Assembly (NCBI GenBank): GCA_002700305.1
Contig: PACZ01000053.1
Span: forward strand, 1 to 59,241
Direction: 5' to 3'
Length of the DNA stretch: 59,241 bases
Source: Hyphomonas sp.
GTDB lineage: Bacteria > Pseudomonadota > Alphaproteobacteria > Caulobacterales > Hyphomonadaceae
Both the position numbers and the translations under genes were made by a program. The notes under the pieces are model-generated. The model searched no databases, was not told the DNA's origin, and was given only the letters and a program-made list of their open reading frames with translations. Of the stretch, positions 36,636 to 45,534 are shown piece by piece (the first letter of the stretch is position 1; every line of letters starts with the position of its first letter).

Positions 36636-36731
36636 GAGCGCGCTACCCTTCCTGTCTTGTTGTTTGCTGCGCCAGACGGTAGCGGTGTGGCCTTCATAAT
36701 CCAAGCCTGACGTAAGGGAGTGTGACCAGCT

Positions 36732-37601
36732 ATGGCGAGGAAATGGGCCATTGCCCTTCATGGCGGTGCCGGACCGGTGTTCGGCCGCGACTATTCGCGC
36801 GAGGAAGCGCACATGGCGGAGCTGCTGCGCGAAGGCGGCAAGCGGCTGGCCGCGGGCGTGGCCGCGCTGGACGTGGTGGAAGCCATGGTCGCAGCGCTGG
36901 AAGAGTCCGGCCTGCACCTCGCCGGCAAGGGCGCTGCGCCCAATACCGACGGGCGCTATGAGCTGGACGCGGCGATCATGGACGGGCGCACCCGCAATGC
37001 CGGGGCCGTTGCGGCCCTGTCCGGCATTGTCAGCCCCATCGCCGCCGCCCGCATCGTCATGGAACGCACCCCTCACGTCCTGATCGCGGGTGAAGGCGCT
37101 TGGGCGCTGGCCACCGAATACGGCCTGCCGGAAGTGCGCGACCCCGAAACCTATTACCAGCCGGTCGAAGAGCGCTGCCTGCTGCCGGCCCGGGCCATGG
37201 GCACGGTCGGCGCGGTCGTGCTGGACCAGTATGGCGATCTTGCCGCTGCCACCTCCACCGGCGGGGTGAAGTCCAAGACGCCGGGCCGTGTGGGCGACAC
37301 GCCGCTGATCGGCGCCGGCACCTGGGCGGACGAGCGCTGCGCCATTTCCTGCACTGGCCTCGGCGAGTATTTCATCCGCGCGGCGGCCGCCGCAGACGTC
37401 TCCGCCCGCATCCGCTATGGCGGGGCCCAGCTGGAAGACGCCGTTCAGGGCGCGCTGGACGATGTGAAACATCTAGGCGGCGAAGGCGGCATGATTGCGG
37501 TCGGCGCCGATGGCCTTTTGGTGGCGGGCTCCAATTCCGGCGGCCTGAAGCGCGGCCTGATGGATTCCGACGGCCGGTTTGAAGTGGCGACCTTCGCATG
37601 A
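36732..37601 (+). CDS. iaaA: Isoaspartyl peptidase / L-asparaginase (Ntn hydrolase)
   Basis: This 289-residue plant-type asparaginase has ALHGGAG at the N-terminus, ELDAAIMDG, and the autoprocessing site G157-T158 (MGTVGAVVLD), where T158 becomes the nucleophile. STGG...GRVGDTPLIGAGTWAD follows and matches the family's small subunit. It would cleave beta-aspartyl peptides and asparagine. The stop overlaps the next ATG by 4 bases. Confidence 0.9.
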   Translation: MARKWAIALHGGAGPVFGRDYSREEAHMAELLREGGKRLAAGVAALDVVEAMVAALEESGLHLAGKGAAPNTDGRYELDAAIMDGRTRNAGAVAALSGIVSPIAAARIVMERTPHVLIAGEGAWALATEYGLPEVRDPETYYQPVEERCLLPARAMGTVGAVVLDQYGDLAAATSTGGVKSKTPGRVGDTPLIGAGTWADERCAISCTGLGEYFIRAAAAADVSARIRYGGAQLEDAVQGALDDVKHLGGEGGMIAVGADGLLVAGSNSGGLKRGLMDSDGRFEVATFA

Positions 37602-37918
37602 TGATTGCCGGATGGATCGTTCTGGGCCTTTCGGGCTTTGCTTTGGTGCTGGCGGCACAGATGCGGATGCTGATTTCCGTCTCCCTGCGCCGGGCGCTGG
37701 CGGACAAATTCGGCGGAGACCATCGCGACCCCGCCTACCGCGACGCGATTGCCTCCTCCGGCAAAACCGACACGCCGGGCGAGCACCTCGCCTGGCTGAT
37801 GGAGACCTATCCTGCCCAGCTCGCGCAATTGCGCCTCGCCCGCCGGGTGACCTATACAGCGCCCATGGCCATTCTCCTGTCCCTTGCCTATCTGCGCTTG
37901 ATTGTGGGGGCGTTCTGA
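37598..37918 (+). CDS. Small hypothetical membrane protein
   Basis: This 106-residue protein has one hydrophobic segment at each end (about 3-22 and 86-104) and a charged middle. Its ATG overlaps the asparaginase stop (ATGA), and the next gene starts 5 bases after it, so the three genes are likely one transcript. No family recognised. Confidence 0.65.
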   Translation: MMIAGWIVLGLSGFALVLAAQMRMLISVSLRRALADKFGGDHRDPAYRDAIASSGKTDTPGEHLAWLMETYPAQLAQLRLARRVTYTAPMAILLSLAYLRLIVGAF

Positions 37919-37922
37919 GCCC

Positions 37923-38423
37923 ATGCGCGGTTATTTTGCCATCGGGTCGGAGCGGATCTCCAAGGCTATGAACCTCGGTGCGTTGATGCGCACGGCAAAC
38001 GCCTTCGGGGCGAGCTTTTTCTTCTCCATCGATGCCGAACACCGCCTGCGCGCTGCCTATGCCGCCGACACGTCGAAGACAGCGGGGCATATCCCCTACT
38101 ATCAGTATGACACGATCGACGAGATGCAGCTGCCGCGTGGCTGCCAGCTGGTCGGGGTGGAGCTGACCGACGAGGCGGTGATGCTGCCGACCTTCCGCCA
38201 CCCGGTGCAGGCGGCCTATATCCTGGGGCCCGAGCGCGGCAGCCTGTCGCCGGAGACGCTGGCGCGCTGCGACCATGTCGTGAAGATCCCGACCAAGTTC
38301 TGCATCAATCTCAGCCTCGCCGGGGCGCTGGTCATGTATGACCGCCACCTGGCCCTTGGCGCCTATGCCCCGCGGCCGATCATGCCGGGCGGTGTGCCGG
38401 GTGACGGCAAGCTGCCGGGCTGA
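37923..38423 (+). CDS. TrmH/SpoU-family RNA 2'-O-methyltransferase
   Basis: This 166-residue single-domain SPOUT enzyme starts at ATG 37923. The three SpoU motifs are present: N-terminal KAMNLGALMRTANAFGA, AAYILGPERGSLSPETL, and IPTKFCINLSLAGALVMYDR with the knot-region NLSLA. The target (tRNA or rRNA position) cannot be read. Short members without a substrate-recognition domain often modify tRNA. Confidence 0.88.
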   Translation: MRGYFAIGSERISKAMNLGALMRTANAFGASFFFSIDAEHRLRAAYAADTSKTAGHIPYYQYDTIDEMQLPRGCQLVGVELTDEAVMLPTFRHPVQAAYILGPERGSLSPETLARCDHVVKIPTKFCINLSLAGALVMYDRHLALGAYAPRPIMPGGVPGDGKLPG

Positions 38424-38618
38424 GCCGGTTTCCTGAAATTTCCTGAACTGCGCACAACCGCGGGGTTCATCCGCTGCTCAGACCGCCTGTGGCAGGGTGA
38501 AGAAACAGACATTCAGTTGCCGGAATCCGGTGTCATTCAATTTGCCGAAGTTTGGCCTTAACTCTATGACACCTACACTGGCGGCAGAAACCGATCCGGA
38601 CGAGACGCTGTATAGAAG

Positions 38619-39152
38619 ATGCATAAAGATATGACCCCTTCCTCCCGACTTTCCGGCCTCCGCCTTTCGGGGCTTCTGGCCGCCGCCCTTGTCCTGGCCG
38701 CCCCGCTGGCCAGCGCCGAGCCGACCGCGATCGGCCGATACAAGGACTGGTCTGTCTTCACCGACACGACCGGCGGCGAGACGATCTGCTATGCGGCAAC
38801 GCCTGCCACCGACAAGGCGCCGAAAAATGCCGACCATGGCGATGTCTGGTTCTATGTCACGAGCTGGAAGTCCGGCCGGGCCCGCAACCAGCCGAGCCTG
38901 AAAGTCGGCTATAACCTCCGCGAAGACATGGCCCCGAAGGCGCAGGTCGGGCGCTCGTCCTGGACCCTGTTCGCTGTTGGCCGCGAAGCCTTTGCCGACG
39001 ATTCCGACGATGCACGGGTCGTCACGGCACTGAAGAAAGGGTCTGAGCTACGTGTCCAGGCCGTCTCGGCCCGCAACACGCAGGTCGCCTATCACTTCTC
39101 GCTGAGCGGCTCTGCCGCCGCGATCGACAAGGCTGCCGCCACCTGCCGCTGA
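38619..39152 (+). CDS. IalB-like exported protein
   Basis: This 177-residue protein has a signal peptide (about 1-33, ending PLASA). The mature part opens YKDWSVFTDTTGGETICYAAT and contains SLKVGYNLREDM, in line with the invasion-associated locus B family of alphaproteobacteria. Two cysteines (ICY and the final CR) could form a disulfide. Probably periplasmic or outer-membrane associated. The 195 bases upstream (38424-38618) show nothing specific. Confidence 0.72.
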   Translation: MHKDMTPSSRLSGLRLSGLLAAALVLAAPLASAEPTAIGRYKDWSVFTDTTGGETICYAATPATDKAPKNADHGDVWFYVTSWKSGRARNQPSLKVGYNLREDMAPKAQVGRSSWTLFAVGREAFADDSDDARVVTALKKGSELRVQAVSARNTQVAYHFSLSGSAAAIDKAAATCR

Positions 39153-39156
39153 CGCT

Positions 39157-39783
39157 TCAGTCCGGCAGGACGAATTTCTCCGGGTGCTTGCCTTCGGCAT
39201 CGCGATAGTGAGAGACGATTTCAGCAAGGTCTGCAGCGATGTCCTCGCCGGGCGTCATCGGCCCTTCGAAGCGCATTTCCCGCGTCCCGAAATCCAGCAC
39301 CGCGATCAGCATCGGCACATCGGCCGATTTGGCGATATGCCAGAAGCCGGTTTTCCAGTCTGCGTTCGCATCGCGGGTCCCTTCCGGTGAAACGGCAAGG
39401 TGTAGCGAGTCCGCCTGCGCAAATGCCTCCCGCATCAGGGACACCACATCGGCCGATTTCGACCGGTCGACCGGTACACATCCCGCCCGGCGCACCAGCC
39501 CGCCCAATGGCCCAGACACCAGCGATGCCTTGCCCATCCAGCTGAGCTTCTGCCGGTACCAGCCGGCAATGGCCAACATCAGCAGGCCGTCGAAATTCGA
39601 CGTGTGAGGGGCCGCGATCACGACGGACTTCGGGACGTCCGGCCAGTCTGTCGCGACATGCCAGCCGGCCGCTTTCAGGAACAGCCAGGAAAAGCCCCGG
39701 ACGCCTTCGGAAAAGACGCCCCGATATGGGCCGGGCTTGCCGAAGCTTCCTCGTGCACGCTGCATCGGCCCATCTTCTTTCAT
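39157..39783 (-). CDS. Lysophospholipid-type acyltransferase
   Basis: This 208-residue protein starts at ATG 39783, with 39768 as an alternative. The PlsC-type motifs are APHTSNFDG (H-x4-D at about 75-80) and VSPEGTR (about 142-148). It resembles the soluble or peripheral 1-acyl-glycerol-3-phosphate-acyltransferase-like group with short N-terminus. Substrate uncertain. Confidence 0.85.
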   Translation of the reverse strand: MKEDGPMQRARGSFGKPGPYRGVFSEGVRGFSWLFLKAAGWHVATDWPDVPKSVVIAAPHTSNFDGLLMLAIAGWYRQKLSWMGKASLVSGPLGGLVRRAGCVPVDRSKSADVVSLMREAFAQADSLHLAVSPEGTRDANADWKTGFWHIAKSADVPMLIAVLDFGTREMRFEGPMTPGEDIAADLAEIVSHYRDAEGKHPEKFVLPD

Positions 39784-39877
39784 CGCGGCGTCCCCTTCCC
39801 TGCAGGACCATAGACTTTCCGGACACAGAAGTCGTGCAAATACCGGCCCGGCGCCAAAGAAGATGCCCAAAGAAAAA

Positions 39878-39903
39878 GGCCAGCCGGCGAACACCGGCTG
39901 GCC
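39878..39903 (-). terminator. Terminator of the OmpA-type lipoprotein gene
   Basis: The perfect 10-pair stem GGCCAGCCGG / CCGGCTGGCC with a 6-base loop is flanked on the minus strand by a TTTTT run. It lies 36 bases past the stop at 39939. Confidence 0.85.
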
Positions 39904-39938
39904 CTTGTTTTCCTACACCCTCTGACGGGTGAGGCAGC

Positions 39939-40577
39939 TTAGTAGCTGTCCTGCGTCACCGGGGTCAGGATGATTTCCACGCGGCGGTTGGCAGCGCGGC
40001 CGGCAGCGGTCGAATTGTCGGCGATCGGCTGGGTTTCGCCCATGCCGATGGCGCGCATGCGGACCGAGGCGACGCCCTGATTGACCAGATAGTTCTGGAC
40101 CGAGACGGCACGGCGCTGCGACAGCTGCATGTTGTAGTCATCCGGGCCATCGGACGAGGCGTGGCCGATAACGTCCACGGCGGTCGACGGATAGTCGACC
40201 AGCGTCGTGGCGACATCGTTCAGCGTGGCATAGAAGCCGGGTTTGATGGCCGAGCTGTCGACATCGAAAGTGATGTTGGACGGCATGGTCAGCGCGATCT
40301 GGTCGCCCTGGCGCTCGACACCGATACCGGTGCCGGCAGTCTGTTCGCGCAGGGCTCGTTCCTGCTTGTCCATATAGTCACCGACGGCAGCACCGGCGAT
40401 GGCGCCCACTGCTGCACCAATTGCAGCATTGCGGCCGTCATCCCCGCCCGCGAGCGTACCGGCTCCGGCTCCGAGAATTGCACCGGCGGCAGCACCGGTC
40501 CAGACGTTACGGCTGGGGCCTTCCGCGCAGGCGGTAAGCATTGAGACAGCACAGACGGCAATGGCGAGACGTTTCAT
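39939..40577 (-). CDS. OmpA-family lipoprotein with glycine zipper
   Basis: This 212-residue protein has a lipoprotein signal (SMLTAC, Cys 17). A glycine-zipper region (about 27-70: AAAGAILGAGAGTLAGG, IGAAVGAIAGAAVG) is followed by an OmpA domain (about 95-205: NITFDVDSSAIKPG, VIGHASSDGPDDYNMQLSQRRA, AANRRVEI). This is the YiaD-type arrangement that anchors the outer membrane to peptidoglycan. The start chosen at 40577 (MKRLAIAVCAVS) follows AGCTGATAATT; upstream ATGs lack a signal peptide. Confidence 0.9.
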   Translation of the reverse strand: MKRLAIAVCAVSMLTACAEGPSRNVWTGAAAGAILGAGAGTLAGGDDGRNAAIGAAVGAIAGAAVGDYMDKQERALREQTAGTGIGVERQGDQIALTMPSNITFDVDSSAIKPGFYATLNDVATTLVDYPSTAVDVIGHASSDGPDDYNMQLSQRRAVSVQNYLVNQGVASVRMRAIGMGETQPIADNSTAAGRAANRRVEIILTPVTQDSY

Positions 40578-40749
40578 AATTATCAGCTCCATATCTGGAT
40601 CAGCCCACTTATCGGGACGCGTAACAACGCGCCGCGGAGACATATGTTCCACTCATGGCTTTTTGAGGGCGGGCGCATGAACCCCTTATGAACCATAAGT
40701 GTTCTGGTGGTTTCCGCCTGTCACCCAACCGTGATATAGGCGCCGCGAC

Positions 40750-41922
40750 ATGAAGATCGAACTGGACCTCTCCCGCCGCCCGGACGCGGCCCCTGCTGCT
40801 CTGCCATCCCTGGCAGGGCTGAGCCTGCCTGCGCTGAAAGCAGAGATGGAGGCGATGGGCGTCGATCCGAAGAAATCCGGCATGCGCGCCAAGCAGCTGC
40901 GCCGCTGGATCCATCATTTCGGCACGCAGGACTTTGCCGACATGACCGATGTTGCCAAGGAACTGCGGGCGCAGCTGGCCGAACGCTACATCCTCACCCG
41001 CCCGGACATTGCCGACCATCAGGTCAGCCGCGACGGAACGCAGAAATGGCTGACCCGGTTCGGCCCCGGCATTGAAGGCGAAAGCGTCTTCATCCCGGAT
41101 GTCGGCAAGGCGGGCGCGCTGTGCGTCTCCAGCCAGGTCGGCTGCACGCTGAACTGCACCTTCTGCCACACCGGCACGCAGAAACTTGTCCGCAACCTGA
41201 CGGCACAGGAAATCGTCGCGCAGGTGCTGATTGCGCGGGACGAACTGGGCGAATGGCCGACCTCGACCGAGAACCGCCGCCTGACCAATATCGTCTTCAT
41301 GGGCATGGGCGAGCCGCTCTACAATCTGGATAATGTGGCCGAAGCCATCGACACGATCTCTGACGGCGACGGCATCGCCATCGGCCGCCGCCGCATCACG
41401 GTCTCGACCGCCGGCGTCGCGCCCAAGATCCCGGAACTCGGCCACCGCACCAATGCGGCGCTCGCCATCTCGCTGCACGCCACCAATGACGATCTGCGCA
41501 ACGAAATCGTGCCGATCAACCGCAAATACGACCTGCAGACCCTGTTCGACGCGATCCGCGCCTATCCGGACCTCAGCAATTCGAAACGCGTGACGTTTGA
41601 GTATGTGATGCTGAAAGGCGTTAACGATACGCTGGCCGAAGCGCGCGACCTTGTCCGCCTGCTGAAGGGTGTTCCGGCGAAGATCAACCTCATCCCGTTC
41701 AATCCCTGGCCGGGCAGCCCCTATGAGTGCTCCGACTGGGAGACGATCGAAGAATTCGCCGAAGTGCTGAACCGGGCGGGCTATGCCAGCCCCATCCGCA
41801 CGCCGCGCGGCCGCGATATCTTCGCCGCCTGCGGCCAGCTGCGCTCGGAAAGCGTCAAGAAGTCTGCCGCCGAAAAACGCCGCGAAGCGCTTGCCGCTGA
41901 AGCGGATGGCGCAGCCGACTGA
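40750..41922 (+). CDS. rlmN: Dual-specificity 23S rRNA/tRNA adenine C2-methyltransferase RlmN
   Basis: This 390-residue radical SAM enzyme has cluster cysteines C132-x3-C136-x2-C139 (GCTLNCTFC). The methyl-carrying cysteine pair would be C125 (LCVSSQ) and C361 (AACGQL), as in E. coli C118 and C355. GMGEPLYN and the C-terminal [12 protein letters not shown] fit. It modifies A2503 of 23S rRNA and A37 of some tRNAs. Its stop abuts that of the halogenase gene. Confidence 0.96.
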   Translation: MKIELDLSRRPDAAPAALPSLAGLSLPALKAEMEAMGVDPKKSGMRAKQLRRWIHHFGTQDFADMTDVAKELRAQLAERYILTRPDIADHQVSRDGTQKWLTRFGPGIEGESVFIPDVGKAGALCVSSQVGCTLNCTFCHTGTQKLVRNLTAQEIVAQVLIARDELGEWPTSTENRRLTNIVFMGMGEPLYNLDNVAEAIDTISDGDGIAIGRRRITVSTAGVAPKIPELGHRTNAALAISLHATNDDLRNEIVPINRKYDLQTLFDAIRAYPDLSNSKRVTFEYVMLKGVNDTLAEARDLVRLLKGVPAKINLIPFNPWPGSPYECSDWETIEEFAEVLNRAGYASPIRTPRGRDIFAACGQLRSESVKKSAAEKRREALAAEADGAAD

Positions 41923-43419
41923 TCAGCCCGCCGGGCGCGCAGCTGCCGCCTTCTGCACCAGCGCCAGGAACGCTTCATGCTCCGGCAATTCGCTCCGGCT
42001 TTTCGCGACCATGCCGCTGAGGTCCGGCGGCATCGGCGCAGTGCCCGCAGGCCCTTCGACATATTTCATGCCGTGCAGGATGAACTCGTAGCTATCCTGC
42101 GCGAAGAGCCTGTCCGCCCCCGGAAAATCGAACTGGGTCGGTGAACGCCGCTTCCACAGTTCCAACCGGTCGCGCAGATCGTCGAGGATCGCCTCGTCCG
42201 CTGTCGCCGCCTGCCAGAATGGCGTGTCGCGGCGTTTCGACGTCACATAGTGCAAATTGATGAAGCCGAGGATTTCCTGGAAGAGTTCATTGCTGATCCG
42301 GTTGTAATAACGCACCGTCGCCTCCGGCGCGGCAGCATAGTCTTCCAGCATGCTGGCAATGGCGAGGGCGGCAAATTCGATGAAGTAGAGGCCGGAGGAT
42401 TCCAGCGGCTCGAGGAAGCCATCGCTGAGCCCCACGGCCACGCAATTGCCCTTCCAGCTCGTCTCGCGTTTGCCGCTGGTGAATTTGATATGCCGCGCCT
42501 CCAGCCCATCGCTGTGCGGGCCTTCAAATCCGCGCAGCGCCGTTTCAGCTGCATCATCGCTGAGGAACTGGCTGGAATAGACATAGCCGATGCCGCGGCG
42601 GGTCTGCAGGTTGATGTCCCATTGCCAGCCCGCCTCGCGGGCCGTGGCGAGCGTATAGGTCAGGATCCGCTCGGGCTTGTAGACCTCATACGGCACACGC
42701 ATCGTGACGGCGCGGTCGCACAGAAGATACTTGGCATAGGATTTCATCGGCACGTCCAGCGCCTTGCCCAGAAGGGCGGAGCGGAAGCCGGTACAGTCGA
42801 CATAGAGATCTGCCGTCAGCGTCTCGCCCTGATCTGTCTCCACCGAGGAGATCAGCCCTTCAGGGGACACTTTGACATCGGTGATATTGGCAAGCTTGTG
42901 CCGGATGCCGCGCGCCTGTCCGAATTCAGACAAACGTTTCGCCAGCTTGATCGCATCAAGGTGGTAGGCATACGGAAAATTGCCGCGATATTGCGGCGCG
43001 TGCGGGGATTTCGGGGCGATGTTGAAGTCTGCCAGCTGGGTGAGCGCTGAAAAGGCCCGGTCAAACGCCTGTCCGTTCTGTACCGTCCAGCCCCTGACCG
43101 CCGCATCCGTGTGCGGGCGCTGGCGCCGGTCGAACGGATGGTCGTAACTCTCCCCCGGATTCCAGTCCCGAAACCGGATCAGCGTCTTGAAGGTTGCCTC
43201 TGCCGAAATCAGCAGGTCCTGCTCCGGCAGGCCAATATCGCTGAGCGTTCGCCGGATGGTCGGCACCGTCGCCTCCCCCACGCCGATGGTGGGAATGTCG
43301 GGAGATTCGACCAGCGTGACCGTCGTCGGCCGGCCGGCGCGGCGAATATGCGCGTTGAGAAGATTGGCCGTGATCCAGCCGGCACTGCCGCCGCCCACGA
43401 CCAGGATTGACTGAACCAT
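41923..43419 (-). CDS. Flavin-dependent tryptophan-halogenase-type protein
   Basis: This 498-residue protein has the FAD-binding GGGSAGW (9-15), IGVGEATVP (45-53), the lysine equivalent to PrnA K79 at K78 (ATFKTLIRF) and the catalytic-site glutamate region LEPLESSGLYF (E340, S341). The halogenase motif WxWxIP reads W265-Q-W-D-I-N270, so the last proline is replaced. No flavin reductase or natural-product genes adjoin. Marine alphaproteobacteria carry several such genes of unknown substrate. Confidence 0.85.
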   Translation of the reverse strand: MVQSILVVGGGSAGWITANLLNAHIRRAGRPTTVTLVESPDIPTIGVGEATVPTIRRTLSDIGLPEQDLLISAEATFKTLIRFRDWNPGESYDHPFDRRQRPHTDAAVRGWTVQNGQAFDRAFSALTQLADFNIAPKSPHAPQYRGNFPYAYHLDAIKLAKRLSEFGQARGIRHKLANITDVKVSPEGLISSVETDQGETLTADLYVDCTGFRSALLGKALDVPMKSYAKYLLCDRAVTMRVPYEVYKPERILTYTLATAREAGWQWDINLQTRRGIGYVYSSQFLSDDAAETALRGFEGPHSDGLEARHIKFTSGKRETSWKGNCVAVGLSDGFLEPLESSGLYFIEFAALAIASMLEDYAAAPEATVRYYNRISNELFQEILGFINLHYVTSKRRDTPFWQAATADEAILDDLRDRLELWKRRSPTQFDFPGADRLFAQDSYEFILHGMKYVEGPAGTAPMPPDLSGMVAKSRSELPEHEAFLALVQKAAAARPAG

Positions 43420-43502
43420 GCCCGCCCTCTGATCCGGAGTTCCTGTTCTCAGTCTTCACAGGATCAGCGGGCGGGTCAATTGCAAGGCTCAGCCGGTGGG
43501 GC

Positions 43503-44177
43503 TCAGTCCTTCAGGCCGGCGATTTTTTCCTGCGCCTCAGTCAGGATGTCGGCGACGGCCTTGCGGCGGTCCAGATTGTCCGGCTGACCGCGGACAGCTT
43601 CCTGCACCGCATGGCGCAGGCGCCACATGGCCCCGCGGACATCCTGCGGGTCTTCGGGCCGGTCGCTGTCCAGGAGGTCGGCCAGCCTCTGCTCGATGCG
43701 CGCCAGCGTTTCCGCTTCGGCCTCGAGCTCTGCTTTGCCTTCACCGCTCAGCTTGAACGACCGGCGCGCCCCGTCCGCCTCTGCCTCAACCCAACCAAGG
43801 TCCAGCAGCGCTTCCAGCGCCGGATAGATCACGCCCGGGCTGGGCACATAGGCGCCGCCGGTGCGGGCCTCGATCTCGCGGATGAGCTCATAGCCGTGGC
43901 GCGGTTCTTCCGAGATCAGCTTCAGGATCAGAAGGCGCAGATCGCCATGATCCAGCGGGCGGCGGCGGCCATAGCCCCGTCCCCTGCCGTCTCCTCGTCC
44001 CTGTCCTCTGCCCTGGCCTCTTCCGGGGCCACCGCCCTGACCGCGGCCACGTCCGCCTCTTCCCTGGCGCATACCTCTGCCTTCCCAGTCCATGCAGTCA
44101 CCAATGCAGACTTCGCCCTGATCGGCGAAGAAATGCCTGCCGGCACCGCGTTCTGAATGTCTGTTTCGATATCTCAT
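43503..44177 (-). CDS. PadR-family regulator with Arg/Gly-rich N-terminus
   Basis: The start at 44177 (AGGACAG upstream) gives 224 residues. Residues about 35-75 are a run of R, G and Q. The PadR winged helix follows (LDHGDLRLLILKLISEEPRHGYELIREIEARTGG, then SPGVIYPALEALLDLGWVEAE), then a coiled coil (LEAEAETLARIEQRLADLL). Such Gly/Arg- or Gly/His-rich tails occur in some PadR proteins. Several AGATATATCG half-sites lie at its promoter, suggesting autoregulation. Confidence 0.85.
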   Translation of the reverse strand: MRYRNRHSERGAGRHFFADQGEVCIGDCMDWEGRGMRQGRGGRGRGQGGGPGRGQGRGQGRGDGRGRGYGRRRPLDHGDLRLLILKLISEEPRHGYELIREIEARTGGAYVPSPGVIYPALEALLDLGWVEAEADGARRSFKLSGEGKAELEAEAETLARIEQRLADLLDSDRPEDPQDVRGAMWRLRHAVQEAVRGQPDNLDRRKAVADILTEAQEKIAGLKD

Positions 44178-44252
44178 TTTCTGTCCTTTCGATATATCTG
44201 AATTCCATATAGTTTAGATATATCGAAATAGCAAGTTTTAGATATATCGAAT
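44165..44252. promoter_or_regulatory. Multiple PadR-type operator half-sites
   Basis: Four related sites lie between the PadR-type gene and the divergent lipoprotein gene. These are TTCGATATCT (about 44165), TTTCGATATATCT (about 44188), TTTAGATATATCGAAA (about 44212) and TTTAGATATATCGAA (about 44237). The middle two form an inverted pair around GAATTCCATATAG. The stretch is unusually AT-rich for this chromosome. The first site extends into the regulator's first codons. Confidence 0.65.
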
Positions 44253-44313
44253 TATATCGGACGGACTGATAACCCCTCTGGAAGGCAGGCTGGCGCCCAG
44301 CTAGGCTGCGGCC

Positions 44314-45072
44314 ATGCGCGCCTGGCTACCCCTGCTTGTTCTCTTCTTGCTTCCCGGTTGCCGGGAGGAGACGGCGCAGGCTTGCGAGGCGATCCGGTTT
44401 GAGGACCAGCCCTTCGCGGTCTGCCGGTTCGCGGCGGACGATCCGGGACTTGCCCTGTTCCGCACGCATCCCGACGGCGCGCCTTTTGCCGATTTCAGCC
44501 GGCTGGCCGAAACGGTTGCGGCCGATGGCGGCGAGCTGGTCTTTGCCATGAATGCGGGCATGTATCATGACGATCGCCGGCCGGTCGGGCTCTATATCGA
44601 AAATGGCGACCAACAGGCTGGCCTGGTGACGCGCGCCGGGCCCGGCAATTTCGGCATGTTGCCGAACGGCGTGTTCTGGGTGGACGGTGACGGCGCCGCC
44701 CATGTCACCGAGACGCTGGCCTATGAGACCCTGGCGCCAGACGCGCGCTACGCCACCCAGTCCGGCCCGATGCTGGTGGTCGACGGCGCGCTTCACCCGG
44801 CGTTCAATCCGGACGGCACCAGCCGCAAACGCCGCAACGGCGTCGGTGTCAGCGCAGATGGTGACACGCTCTGGTTCGCGATCAGCGACGGGCCGGTAAA
44901 CTTCGACACGTTCGCCCGCCTCTTCCGCGACCAGCTCGGCGCCGCAGACGCGCTCTATCTCGACGGGACCGTTTCGCGCCTCTATGCGCCCGCCCTGAAC
45001 CGCGACGATGGCGGCACGGATATGGGCCCGATCGTCGCAATTGTACGCACGCCTGCACGCGAGGCACGCTGA
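44314..45072 (+). CDS. DUF2233 / phosphodiester-glycosidase-like lipoprotein
   Basis: This 252-residue protein has a lipoprotein-type signal (LFLLPGC, Cys 16). The NAGPA-like domain shows FAMNAGMYHDDRRPVGLYIENG (about 77-98), GNFGMLPNGVFWVDGDG, YATQSGPMLVVDG and YLDGTVSRLYAP. Family members hydrolyse sugar phosphodiesters; substrate here unknown. It is divergent from the padR gene and shares its operator region. Confidence 0.82.
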   Translation: MRAWLPLLVLFLLPGCREETAQACEAIRFEDQPFAVCRFAADDPGLALFRTHPDGAPFADFSRLAETVAADGGELVFAMNAGMYHDDRRPVGLYIENGDQQAGLVTRAGPGNFGMLPNGVFWVDGDGAAHVTETLAYETLAPDARYATQSGPMLVVDGALHPAFNPDGTSRKRRNGVGVSADGDTLWFAISDGPVNFDTFARLFRDQLGAADALYLDGTVSRLYAPALNRDDGGTDMGPIVAIVRTPAREAR

Positions 45073-45175
45073 TCCGGAAAAACCCCGCGGCGTGCTGCGC
45101 CGCAGCGTCTTTGTGCGGTTGTGCCCACTCGCCTTTGGGGATAGGAACTCGCCTCTTTCTAACCGGAGACAGACC

Positions 45176-45529
45176 ATGCCCGGACCGGCGCTGACCCTCT
45201 ATGGACTGAAAAACTGCGACACCTGCCGGAAAGCGAAACGCGAACTTGAAGCGTCCGGCACACCAGTGAAATTTGTCGACATTCGCGACGAAGCCGACCT
45301 TCCGGCAAAGCTGCCTGTCTGGCTGAAGGCGGCGCCGGACAAGCTGGTGAACAAGAGCTCTGCCACGTGGCGCAAGCTGACCAATGCCGAAAAGGCAAAG
45401 GCCGGCACCCATGGCGAAAAGGCCCTGCTGGCGAAGCATCCGACCCTGATCAAACGCCCGGTTATCGAAGCCGGCAGCGATGTCCATGTCGGCTGGGGCA
45501 AGGACGTGCAAAGCGCCCTGATCGGCTGA
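45176..45529 (+). CDS. ArsC/Spx-family thioredoxin-fold protein (YffB-like)
   Basis: This 117-residue protein begins LTLYGLKNCDTCRKAKREL with the catalytic-type CxxC (C15, C18), followed by FVDIRDE, LVNKSSATWRKL and a C-terminal LIKRPVIEAG. It resembles YffB, a relative of arsenate reductase of unproven substrate. True ArsC arsenate reductases carry a different CxxxxxR setting. Confidence 0.85.
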   Translation: MPGPALTLYGLKNCDTCRKAKRELEASGTPVKFVDIRDEADLPAKLPVWLKAAPDKLVNKSSATWRKLTNAEKAKAGTHGEKALLAKHPTLIKRPVIEAGSDVHVGWGKDVQSALIG

Positions 45530-45534
45530 CCGAC

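Noticed and set aside
36636-37472. Upstream extension of the quinone oxidoreductase frame
   Set aside because: Antisense to the asparaginase gene; the family starts at 36635.
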